DNA from: CAVPRW01 sp046727435 [NCBI: bacterium]
Lineage (GTDB): Bacteria; Tectomicrobia; Entotheonellia; J063
Direction: 5' to 3'
DNA length: 13,340 bases
NCBI GenBank assembly: GCA_046727435.1
Contig: JBKPCR010000411.1
Span: 1-13,340, forward strand
Position 1 is the stretch's first letter. Each line of letters starts with the position of its first letter. The notes below the pieces were generated by a model. The model saw only the letters and a list, made by a program, of their open reading frames with translations, had not been told where the DNA came from and made no database searches. The translations under genes and the position numbers were made by a program. This document shows positions 1-7,837 of the stretch, piece after piece.

Positions 1-69
1 CTCAAGGCTGCTGGCTGGTGCATCGGTCATCGGTAGCGCTGTATCAGTCGCTTCATTGATCCGTTGCAT
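1..69 (-). CDS. IS701-family transposase, N-terminal 23 residues (runs off left edge)
   Basis: ATG at 69-67 on the minus strand is preceded by GGAGGA (rc of 77-82) at suitable spacing. The frame stays open to the window edge and reads MQRINEATDTALPMTDAPAS and on. The 23 residues alone carry no recognisable motif. The assignment rests on the matching leader and tip of the IS701 copy at 8096-10575, whose transposase also begins with a short polar, Ala/Pro-containing stretch. Cleavage and strand transfer by a DDE catalytic core would be the expected role. Whether the gene is intact beyond the window cannot be seen. Confidence 0.4.
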   Translation of the reverse strand, partial: MQRINEATDTALPMTDAPASSLE

Positions 70-135
70 GGTTCCGTCCTCCGTCCATGAGTCCGGAACC
101 AAGATACCAGCGTTCAGCTTTTGTTACCACTGTAG
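1..135 (-). mobile_element. IS701-like element, transposase-start end only
   Basis: Read on the minus strand, the segment begins CTACAGTGG at 135 and runs through a leader and a ribosome binding site into a short open frame. The leader resembles that of the IS701-family element ending at 10575: both begin CTACAGTRG and share a GGTATC-type block about 30 bases in, followed by a GGAGGA ribosome site. I infer a second IS701-family copy whose remaining part lies left of the window. It abuts gspE and removes its N-terminus. The outer boundary could be 135 or 148, because TAnTAGGnTGCGG follows both IS701-like tips. Confidence 0.5.
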
Positions 136-148
136 TACTAGGCTGCGG

Positions 149-1713
149 AAGTTAATCAATAAAAGCTATGCAAAGAATAATCGTGTAATCCCCATTGCCA
201 ATCTAGGGAATACCATCACCTTGGCGATGGAGGATCCCACGAGTACCGCAGTCGTCAAAGAGCTACGATCATCAACAGGGCTGACAATTAATGTCGTAAC
301 ATCTACAAGTAGTAAGATTCGACATGCTTTCGCTAAATTATATGGCGAAGAACTCAGCGGTGAGCAGAAAGCGGATCATGGACATGAGTTGATTTCTGAT
401 GAGGAGGTAGATGAGACCAGCAAAAGTAGATATCTTGAGGAATATCAACAAACTCAACGGGCTGACGATGCTGTTCGAAAAATTATCAATATCGCAGTGA
501 AGAATCGTACAAGCGATATTCATATTGAGAGTCTTGATAATCGCGCTCTAGTTAGGTTTCGCATCGATGGAGTGCTTCAAGAAATGAACCTTGGCGTACT
601 TCAAGAGTCAGTCAATAAAAATCGTAAAGAGATTATCTCACGTATCAAGATTTTGGGGAAGATGGATATTTCGGAAAAGCGACGCCCACAGGATGGAAGC
701 TTTCGCGTTCGGGTAGAAAGGAATGGAGAGATCGTTGCTGTTGACTTTCGCGTCTCGATTGTTCCATCATACTATGGTGAGAACGTTGTCTTACGTATTT
801 TAGATAAGAGAAATGCTCCGACATCGATTCAAGATCTAGGTTTTCTCGTGCAATCACTGATCAACTTCAACAGCTTCTTAAAAGAACGACTGGCATCTTA
901 TTAATTACCGGTCCCACTGGATTTGGGAAAAGCTCAACGTTGTATGCAGCACTGATGACTCTCTTCCGACCAGAAATAAGGATTTTGACCGCCGAGAATC
1001 CGATCGAATACGTCTATGAGAATCTTAGTCAATGCGAAGTCAACGAAAAAATAGGCAATACGTTCGCAAATTATCTCCGAGCTTTCTTACGGCACGACCC
1101 TGAGGTCATCATGGTGGGAGAAATTCGCGATCAAGAAACGGCCGAAATGGCATTCAGGGCAGCGCAAACGGGTCACATGCTATTAAGCACTTTGCATACG
1201 AATGATGCCATCAGTGCAGTTACCCGTCTCCTGGATCTCAACATTGAGGCGAATATGATCACCTCATCGCTCCTGGGTGTTCATGCACAACGACTTGTGC
1301 GCAAGGTGTGTGACCGATGCAAGGAAGACTACATGCCATCCGAGGAGTTATTGAAGGAATTTTTCAGTACACTACCCGTGGACTTCCGTTGGTCGAGAGG
1401 CAAGGGTTGTCCGCAGTGCAACTTCACGGGTTATAAGGGACGCATGGCAGTCGCAGAGTTGTGGACGCCTAGTGAGGATGATATTGTACTCATCAATAAG
1501 GGTGTGCCATTTGACGAGATCAAAGCAAGTGCTCAGAAGAGTACCATCCTCATGGCAGAAGACGCGATGGAGAAAATCCAAGCAGGCAAGACAACCCTGG
1601 AGGAATTGATGCGAACCCTGCCTTACTCCGGCATAGAACAGTTTCGACGGTTTACGAATACTCTGACGTCAAATGAAACGAACCATACAGACAGGTGGTC
1701 CATAAGCGCTTAA
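149..1713 (+). pseudogene. GspE/PilB-type secretion ATPase, N-truncated and frameshifted
   Basis: GspE/PilB proteins are hexameric cytoplasmic ATPases that power type II secretion or type IV pilus assembly. The visible part starts inside the N-terminal MshEN-like domain (YAKNNRVIPI, then LAMEDP), followed by the linker DIHIES and the P-loop domain. Walker A is GPTGFGKSS with Lys at 928-930; the usual Ser before GK is Phe (TTT, 922-924). The Walker B region reads DPEVIMVGEIRD, followed by TGHMLLSTLHTNDA. The zinc-binding Cys pairs (CxxC at 1309-1320 and 1408-1419) are intact. The reading frame shifts by one at the T run 841-844: GFL becomes GFS and the expected RAITDQLQQLLKRTTGILLITGP continues in the next frame, so one T seems lost. 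The N-terminus is replaced by the IS701-like end before 149. I cannot tell GspE from PilB or MshE. It is probably non-functional unless the missing T is an assembly error. Confidence 0.9.
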
Positions 1714-1721
1714 TAGACGTG

Positions 1722-1889
1722 ATGTTCCCCCATACGTGTCCATTTACGCCCAGTTCCGCAGTAATCGCGCTTTTGCAAGGCTTGACTCGGGAGCTGTCGC
1801 ATGCTCTACGCACCATCTGGAGGGCCTTGGAGGCACAAGACATGAGGGGACGTATCGGAGGGGAGTCATCGATTAGCGGCATAGTACTA
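1722..1889 (+). pseudogene. Short remnant after gspE, possibly gspF/pilC-like N-terminus
   Basis: This segment lies between the gspE stop and the left end of the first IS1634 element. ATG at 1722 opens a frame containing LTRELSHALRTIWRALEAQD, faintly reminiscent of the first helices of GspF/PilC inner-membrane platform proteins (consensus near FTRELATLLxAGIPLxxALE). A second frame from GTG at 1736 gives VSIYAQFRSNRAFARL, which could join to it by a frameshift near 1775. gspF commonly follows gspE, so a broken gspF cut by the IS is possible. The similarity is weak and the segment may simply be unassigned sequence. Confidence 0.22.
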
Positions 1890-3570
1890 CGCATGGTTCG
1901 CTCATTTTTAGGACGGTTTGTGAGAATCAGGACAGAGTCTCGTATAGATGTCCACAGGGAAGTTGAGGAGCGCCAGAATGCGCCGTTGTACCTGGGAGAG
2001 GGGCGTCAGATGAGACCGCCGGCGGCGACCTTCGCGGATGATCGTCAGGGTCAGGCCCTCAAAGCGTTCCAGCAAGCGTTCGGTTGTAGGGCGGGTGTCG
2101 CCCGCTTTGGGTTCCCGGCATACAGCCCCGCCAACGCCGTCCGTGCAGCGGCCAACCGCCGGCGGACCACAAACTCCAGCAGCGTCAGGACCCGCAACCC
2201 CACCGACAGCAGTCGGATCAAGCCGGTGGCATGGTCGTCCCGCTCCAGATACATCGGGGTCAAGGACAAGGGGCGCCCCTTCAGCCGGCCCATATCGCTC
2301 TCTACCAGGTATTGGCTGCGGTAGGCCTGCACCGCCAGCGACAGCGCGAGCTGGGCAAGCGGCTCATTGGTGGCATAGACCCGCCAGCCGACCAATCGCG
2401 GTGGCCACCCCCTGGCGGTCGACGACGGCTTTCACCCCGAGGTCGCGCTCCACCTGCACCGTCACGGGTCGACTGCCATAGCGTCGCAGCCGGCGCTTCT
2501 GCACGCGTTCGGTATACTGCACGGCCAGCAGTCCCTGCACTCGGTACCGCTCCAAGAGAGCTTCCACCGCGGCCTGCAGCGCGGGCAGCTCGGTACACCG
2601 CCGCTTGCCTCGCCCCCGGTCATTGAGCGCGGCCACCGCGGCCTGCGCCTTGGCCAACCGGGCGCGCAGTGCCGCCTCCCCGGCGCGGGCCAGGTGGCGC
2701 GAGCGCACGACCAGCCGCCGTTCGGTCCAGACGAGCACGTTGCCGGCCACCGCAGCGGTCAGGGGCTTCGGCCGTTCGTCGCCATTGGCGATGTGCTGCC
2801 GTTTGCCTGTGGCTGTCAGGCGCGTGATGCGGGTCAACGGCTGTTGTCCCCTGGAAACCGGCTCCAAGTAGCCCTCCAATACGCGAGGCGGCAGGTGGAT
2901 CTCCGACAACGGACACAAGTCGTAATCTCCGCCCGCCTGGAGGAAGGCTCGGGTCTCCAAGGCCCCCATCTTGCAGTCCCCGACGTACAACAGCCCCCGC
3001 CGTTCCATGCTCGACCGCACCCGGGTAATGGCGGGCATATACAGCGGATCATCGGCCCGCTGCCCAGGCACGACATCCGTGGCCACCGGCAACCCCAGGG
3101 GCTCCAGGGCCGACCGCATGACCTTGACCTGGGGCAGGTCCGGGCGGTGGTCGTTGCTATGCCCAAACTGGAACAGCCCGTCTTCCGTCACGCTCCAGTA
3201 CCCGCTGGCCGTGGTACTATCCAGGCGCACGCGCTCTGCCTGCAGGTCGTACACACGCAGCAGGTGTTGGGTGAAGGCGCCTTCAAAGGCCTGCCAGCGC
3301 TCGTGATCACTCAAAGCCTCCAGCACGGCCGCCAACCGGTCGTCGCTCAGGTCCAGGGGATGGACCCGTTGGCCGGTCGCGCCGCGCAGAGTCTGGAGTC
3401 GCTGCTTGGCCCAAGGTTGCACATGGTTCAGGCGATGATCCGCCTCGGACAGGATATGGGTCAACCACAGCACGGTCACCCAGCCGAGGCTGAGGCCCAC
3501 CCAATTGCCGTGCATGGGAAAGTGCTCGTCCAGCAGGGGTTGCACCCCCATGCGGTCGAGCTGAGCCAAT

Positions 3571-3586
3571 AGAGTTCATCTCGATT
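3571..3586 (+). repeat. Left terminal inverted repeat, ISL2-type copy 1
   Basis: AGAGTTCATCTCGATT pairs with the reverse complement of 4625-4640 with one mismatch. The same tip, with more changes, occurs at 9035. Confidence 0.85.
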
Positions 3587-3625
3587 TTTGGTATCCTGTG
3601 CCTCCGACGAAAGGAGGCCGCCGCC

Positions 3626-4626
3626 ATGGGAAGTTTACGGTTCGCCGATCTCCAGACCCGCCCCACGGAGATATTGGATTTGACCAGTCTCACATTGGCA
3701 GAGTTTCAGCGGTTGGTTCCGCCCTTTGAGACCGCATTCCAGGCCCATATGGTCGACTGGCGCCTCGATGGGCAACCGCGTACCGCCCGGCGCTACACGA
3801 CGGACCAGAACTGTCCACTGCCGACGCCGGAGGACCGGCTGCTCTTTATCCTGGTCTACCTGAAAACCTCTCCCCTCCAAGTCGTGCACGGCCGACTGTT
3901 CGGGATGGGCCAAAGCAAGGCGCATCAGTGGATTCACGTCCTGTTAGTGGTCCTGCAAGCGACGCTGCGCATGCCGGGGGACTCCCCCACCCGGTCTTTG
4001 ACGGCGTTGGCCCAGCGCCTCGGGGTGGCCGAGGCCGATGCGGCTGCCCTGGTCGTGCCGCCGGAGCGGTCGGCCACTCCGTCCGATTCACCCACGGCGG
4101 CGCCCCTCTCCCCCCTTTTGGCCACGATGGCACCGAACGCCGCATCGGGCGCCCCCAGAACCCGACTGAGCAGACGCGCTATTATAGCGGCAAGAAAAAA
4201 TGCCACACGGTGAAAAACGTGCGGCTGATCAACGCGGCGCTCACCATCCTCTTTCTCAGTGACACCTATGCCGGCAGCACCCACGATAAGCGGATTGCGG
4301 ATGCAACCCCATATCCTTTACCCGCGGGTAGCCGCCTGCTCCAGGATCTGGGCTTCCTGGCCTTTACGCTCAACCATGTCGAGATCATCATGCCAACTCG
4401 CAAGCCGCGGGGACGCAAACTCACTCGCGCGCAGAAGACCGCGAATCGACGCATCGCACGCCGTCGCGTGCGCATCGAGCATGTCAACAGCAGCGTCAAG
4501 CGCTGTCGCATCGTCCATGACACCAGCCGCCTTCGGAAGGTCGGTGTCCGCGATTTGGTCATGGAAGTCTGCTGTGCGCTGCATAACTTTCGACTGCGTC
4601 TGACGCCATGGCAACCCATGGTTTAA
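3626..4626 (+). pseudogene. ISL2-type IS5-family transposase, copy 1, frameshifted
   Basis: ATG at 3626 follows AAAGGAGG. The N-terminal part has the helix-turn-helix region of this family (LTLAEFQRLVPPFETAF to RLLFILVYLKTSPLQVVHGRLFGMGQSKAHQWIH). The catalytic part lies in the -1 frame: HDGTERRIGRPQNP, LSDTYAGSTHDKRIAD, LLQDLGF, and RRVRIEHVNSSVKRCR carrying the Glu, ending ALHNFRLRLTPWQPM. The switch is needed near the C6T4 run at 4111-4119, where PLSPLLATM gives way to PFGHDGTER. The first frame ends alone at 4213. Both halves look well conserved, so either a one-base mutation in a homopolymer or, less likely, recoding explains it. It is inserted in the opposite orientation to the IS1634 gene it splits. 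Confidence 0.85.
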
Positions 4627-4640
4627 TCGGGATGAACTCT
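4625..4640 (-). repeat. Right terminal inverted repeat, ISL2-type copy 1
   Basis: On the minus strand it reads AGAGTTCATCCCGATT, matching the left end at 15 of 16 positions. The transposase stop (TAA, 4624-4626) overlaps its inner edge. Confidence 0.85.
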
Positions 4641-4731
4641 ATTGGTCAGGGTCTCGGACATGGTGTGCCTCCTCTGCGACCGAGACCCTACCACAATTTT
4701 TGAAACCCCTCAAAATTTGAGCGAACCCTGA

Positions 4732-4738
4732 GTACTAT
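4732..4738. repeat. Direct repeat GTACTAT, left of IS1634 element 2
   Basis: GTACTAT recurs at 6472-6478, on the other side of the intact IS1634 element. It also overlaps AGTACTA (4731-4737), the right flank of IS1634 element 1, so the two elements share a target. Confidence 0.65.
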
Positions 4739-6471
4739 CTGACATTGAGCAACCCCTAACTGGGAGAAAGTTGATACAGTTGACAGACCTCTTCCCCAAA
4801 CAGGCGAAGGATTTTGGCCTGTACCGTACCCAACCCTTCAATGAGGTCATGGACCTGGGTTTCCCGGGTGATGTGGACGCGATGAATCCCTTCGAGCAGT
4901 TGGAATACCCACCGCAAGGTCGGACGCTGAGTCGGTTGGTTGATCTGGTTTGGGACGGTCTCGTGTTGGCGTGCCAATTGTTGACGCAGGCGACGTTGCG
5001 TCACAGAATACACGAGCAGGGCTAAGGCCATCACCAGCAGCAATCCTTGAATGCGGCAGGGCTTTTTGACAAACAACGACGCGACAACGAACAGCGGGTC
5101 TTTGAGAAAGCGAAAGCCGCTCTCGGCCTGGGCTTGACCTTTATAGGCCTGGATCACCTCTGGATCGCTCAACGGCGTTGCCTCAATATTGGTTCCGACA
5201 ACAACACAGGCTTTGTGTTGCTTGTCGTACGCAATCTTGGCTTGATCCGGCCGCACCTGGGCTTGCATCTGCCAGGCCATGGAGTGGATTGGGGTGGTAG
5301 GCGTAGGCCTCCCCTGGCGGGCATCATGCTTGTGTTCGATCAGGCGGTAGGCTTCCACCTGATGGTAGGTCCACCGTTTCGCCAGCGCCGCGCACGCCGC
5401 TTGTGCCGCCTCAGGCGTTTCAAAGCGTTGGGCTTGTATGTGAAAGAGTTGTGTGTCGATGGCGGCACATTCGCGCTGCTGGGCTTTGCTGACACTGGTT
5501 TCGGCACGCTCCAGGGCCGCCGCTGACGACACGACGAGCCAGCGCTGAGCCATGCCATCGTGGCATAACTCCCGACGGTGATCGCGGGTCGTGGCATCGA
5601 GACTGGGCCATTGGTCCCACGTGAGCGCTTGGGTGATCGCCTGTGAGACCCGCTTAAGCGTATGGGGAATGCGTGTGATAAAGCCGAGCTGGCTGAGGCT
5701 GGCGGCATTGGCCTCATGGTACAATTTGGCATCGGCCACCAAATACCGCGGCGTAGACGAGCGCTGCAAGGTCGTGATCAGGGCTTCGGCGCGCTCCCGG
5801 AAAATCTGGGTATCCGAGGCATTGCCATCCCAACTTTTGCTCACAAAAGGCACGCTACCGTCTTGGGATACCATGAGTTCCAACACCGCCTGTTTCAAAT
5901 CCGGCCGGTGGTCTTTGGAATAGCCATACGTGATCGTCATGGCGTGCTCGTCGCTGTCGGGCACATACTCCCCGGTCAGGGCAAAGCTTGTCGTGTCTAG
6001 GTGATTGAAGCGCAGGTCAAGGCCTTCGTGGGCACAAACCGCCAAGGCCATGTCGCGAAACAACAGCTCACCGCCATAGGTGTGAACCTTATCGAGCGTG
6101 CGACCGAGCTTAAACCGGTTGAACATCTCCGCCCGGACGCCCTCACGAAACAACAGATCCAGAGGTGCTTTGGCAAAAAACTGTGGCGTTAAGGACAAGG
6201 GACGATTGGCAAACCCTAAGCCATTGAGGATCATGCCAGCTACGGCTTCGCCTGGAGTGATCTCCTCCTGCTCATCGGTCCCGAGGCGTGCGTCGATCAT
6301 GGCAATCAGACCTAAGTCTTTGATGACAGAGGCAATTAATCCCAAGTGATCCAAGCGTTCGACGAGGACTGATTCCATCGGTGCTCCTCCCCTGAGTCGT
6401 GTGGTATCGCCCGACAGCGTACGCAGTGGAGGGTAAAGGGTTTTTTCACGTGTTGCACCTGCTCAATGTCG
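4739..6471 (-). mobile_element. IS1634-family element 2, apparently complete
   Basis: The ends are CTGACATTGAGCA at 4739-4751 and, on the minus strand, CGACATTGAGCA at 6471-6460, identical over GACATTGAGCA. GTACTAT flanks both sides (4732-4738, 6472-6478), a likely 7-bp target duplication. Length is about 1.73 kb with a single intact gene. It sits immediately against the right end of IS1634 element 1. Intact ends, intact gene and clean duplication suggest this is the most recent arrival in the window. Confidence 0.78.
4756..6378 (-). CDS. IS1634-family transposase, intact
   Basis: This 540-residue DDE transposase has no internal stops and is close to full length for this branch. ATG at 6378 is preceded by GGGGAGGAGCACCG, an excellent ribosome site. 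The N-terminal part (LDHLGLIASVIKDLGLIAMIDARLG, then GMILNGLGFANRPLSLTPQFF) is the DUF4277-like region of the family. Catalytic-type motifs are FNHLDTTSFALTGEY (first Asp), YLVADAKLYHE (second Asp) and YKGQAQAESGFRFLKDPLF (Glu), followed by a hydrophobic helix LLLVMALALLVYSV. It shares little with the other IS1634-type transposase at 1908-4661, so these are two distinct elements and not a duplication. The stop at 4756-4758 lies only 17 bases from the element tip. It is the only transposase here that appears able to function. Confidence 0.93.
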   Translation of the reverse strand: MESVLVERLDHLGLIASVIKDLGLIAMIDARLGTDEQEEITPGEAVAGMILNGLGFANRPLSLTPQFFAKAPLDLLFREGVRAEMFNRFKLGRTLDKVHTYGGELLFRDMALAVCAHEGLDLRFNHLDTTSFALTGEYVPDSDEHAMTITYGYSKDHRPDLKQAVLELMVSQDGSVPFVSKSWDGNASDTQIFRERAEALITTLQRSSTPRYLVADAKLYHEANAASLSQLGFITRIPHTLKRVSQAITQALTWDQWPSLDATTRDHRRELCHDGMAQRWLVVSSAAALERAETSVSKAQQRECAAIDTQLFHIQAQRFETPEAAQAACAALAKRWTYHQVEAYRLIEHKHDARQGRPTPTTPIHSMAWQMQAQVRPDQAKIAYDKQHKACVVVGTNIEATPLSDPEVIQAYKGQAQAESGFRFLKDPLFVVASLFVKKPCRIQGLLLVMALALLVYSVTQRRLRQQLARQHETVPNQINQPTQRPTLRWVFQLLEGIHRVHITRETQVHDLIEGLGTVQAKILRLFGEEVCQLYQLSPS

Positions 6472-6478
6472 GTACTAT
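6472..6478. repeat. Direct repeat GTACTAT, right of IS1634 element 2
   Basis: Partner of 4732-4738. With the following G it completes the right half of the palindrome CATAGTACTATG, whose left half (CATAGTACTA) is at 1880-1889. Confidence 0.65.
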
Positions 6479-6493
6479 GTTGAAAATACCGCA

Positions 6494-7837
6494 TTATGCC
6501 GCTGGTACCGGGTCGAGGCTGACGCGATAGCCCAGGTGCTCCAGACGCCGTGTGAGGCGATCGACCAGATGGTCCCGTTGATGGTCATCAACGTCGGTGG
6601 CGCCTCACGCATGAGACGGTTCGTTGCGGGAGAGCATGTGGAAGGCACTGATCACGAGCGAGGGCGCCACGGCCATGATGGCGCGTTTCTTCCCTCGGCG
6701 TGTGGCCAGCCGATGAGACAAGGCCGACACGTAGGTGCCCTTGGTCAGCGCGGCCGCATGGGCCAGTGGCGTCAGCCCGGTCCGCAGGGCCCGATGGCCG
6801 TTCCGTGACTTGCCCGAGCGGTGTGTGCCGGCACGTTCATCGTTCCCAGGAGCCACGCCGCTCCAGGCCGCCAGGCGGGCGGCCGTGCCACAGCGGGTCA
6901 TGTCAATCCCCCACTCCGCCACCAACAGCTCCCCGCCCCGCCGATCCACACCGGGAATGGTGTCCAGACCCGTCACGGCCCGGGCACACGACATGGGGGG
7001 GCGGGGGGTCCTGGCGCCGCGGGGGTTCCCCCCTCGCGAGTGCCTCCGGCTGGGGGCGCGGGCGGTGTTGTGAGGGGGACCGCACTCAGGTCGCTCAGCC
7101 GGCGGGTGATGTCGGCGCTCAAGGCCTCGAGCTGTCCGCCACAAAGTCCATATGGGCGACCTGCAGCGCCAACAACCGCCGGTGATGATCCCGCACGAGC
7201 CCGGTCAGCGCCGGCTCCAAGACTAGGCTCTTGTGGCGCCAGCGCCCCTTGGCCAACGCGGCCATGGCGGCTGGCTCGGCTCGCCCGTCGATCAACGCGG
7301 CCAAGAGGGCCCGGCCCGACACCCCCCTGATATCCGAGGCCACCGAGGCCATCTGGATGTTGGCGCCCTCCAGGCCCCCCCGCACCCGGTTGACCTCCCG
7401 ACTCTGCTCTTGCCCCAGCTGCGCGCGGTCGCGCGTCAGGTCCCGCCAATCCCGCGGCTCCGCGGGGGGATAACGCTCGCCTGCAGCCAGCCATACCGCA
7501 TCAGTTTGGCCAGCCACCGGGCGTCGGCCCGGTTGGTCTTGCGTCCGGGTCCGTTCTTGCCATGGGCGGCAGTGACCAAACACACCGTACAGGTGCCCTC
7601 CAGCAGGTTATCGACGGGTTGCCAGTCTTCGCCGGTGCTCTCCATCGCGACAGGGGTGATCCCCGCCTCGGTCAACCAGTCGGACACGGCCCACAAGTCG
7701 CGCGTCAGCGTGCCACACGCCTGCACCTCGATGCGCCCGTCCGCCTGCTGGCCCAGGGGCTCGGGTACCACCCGACACGCCATGACCGTCTTTTGATGCA
7801 CATCCAACCCGGCACCGTGCGTCAAGACCACGTCCAT
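6494..7837 (-). pseudogene. IS110-family DEDD transposase, several lesions
   Basis: ATG at 7837 follows GGGAGGGG. The N-terminal RuvC-like DEDD domain shows AGLDVHQKTV (Asp), AMESTGEDWQPV (Glu) and GRKTNRADARWLAKL, where the usual KTD has become KTN (AAC, minus strand 7534-7532). The helical middle (RDWRDLTRDRAQL to ANIQMASVASDIRGVSGRALLAALI) is in another frame after a shift in the C6 run at 7469-7464. A further shift near 7130-7125 follows HMDFV, and the linker to about 6980 is a Pro/Gly-rich jumble. The C-terminal Transposase_20 domain is clear: LDTIPGVDRRGGELLVAEWG, LAAWSGVAPGNDERAG with the catalytic-type Ser, and KTRN-type basic residues. An in-frame TGA at 6607-6605 precedes the natural end DRLTRRLEHLGYRVSLDPVPAA. 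Not functional. Confidence 0.88.

Larger units (their letters stand above)
3571..4640 (+). mobile_element. ISL2-type IS5-family element, copy 1
   Basis: Inverted ends are AGAGTTCATCTCGATT at 3571-3586 and, on the minus strand, AGAGTTCATCCCGATT at 4640-4625 (15 of 16 match). The flanking triplets are AAT at 3568-3570 and ATT at 4641-4643. They do not form a clean direct repeat, which fits a deletion beside the insertion in the host transposase gene. Length is 1070 bp. The related copy at 9035-10088 has a clean AAT duplication, which fixes AGAG as the tip. Assignment to the ISL2 group rests on the transposase and the 3-bp ANT-type duplication as I recall it for that group. Confidence 0.85.
1908..4661 (-). 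pseudogene. IS1634-family transposase 1, split by an IS and frameshifted
   Basis: This is a DDE transposase of the IS4 superfamily, IS1634 type. ATG at 4661-4659 follows GAGGAGG and reads MSETLT before the ISL2-type insertion. Coding resumes at about 3569 with AQLDRMGVQPLLDEHFP. Catalytic-type motifs are present: VRLDSTTASGYW, YVGDCKMGALETRA, and the Glu in YLVESDMGRLKGRPLSLTP. Two small indels shift the frame, near 2394-2396 (before VGWRVYATN) and near 2088-2103 (between GNPKRAT and TERLLERFEG). They cancel, and the original stop at 1908-1910 is reached after LTPLSQVQRRILALLNFP. Some ten N-terminal codons expected between MSETLT and AQLDRMG seem missing, so a small deletion may have accompanied the insertion. 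Inactive. Confidence 0.85.
1890..4730 (-). mobile_element. IS1634-family element 1, interrupted by an ISL2-type IS
   Basis: The two ends carry imperfect inverted repeats built on GGTTCGCTCA: CATGGTTCGCTCA at 1892-1904 and, on the minus strand, CAGGGTTCGCTCA at 4730-4718 (12 of 13 match). AGTACTA flanks the element at 1883-1889 and 4731-4737, consistent with a target duplication. Removing the inserted ISL2-type copy (3571-4640) leaves about 1.77 kb, a normal size for this family. The exact tips are uncertain by a few bases because the left end has extra bases before the repeat. Confidence 0.72.

Noticed and set aside
835-935. Programmed frameshift in gspE
   Set aside because: No stimulatory structure or canonical slippery heptamer is apparent, the family is not known to be recoded, and the gene is already N-truncated. 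A simple one-base loss or assembly error suffices.
2694-3572. Long plus-strand open frame (292 codons) opposite the IS1634 transposase
   Set aside because: It is antisense to a clear transposase, has His/Gln/Pro-rich low-information composition, no motif and no ribosome site. It is a shadow of a GC-rich gene.
6605-7330. Separate small genes within the IS110 region
   Set aside because: The short frames are pieces of one IS110 transposase shifted by indels. Joined in order they give the expected N-terminal, middle and C-terminal regions.
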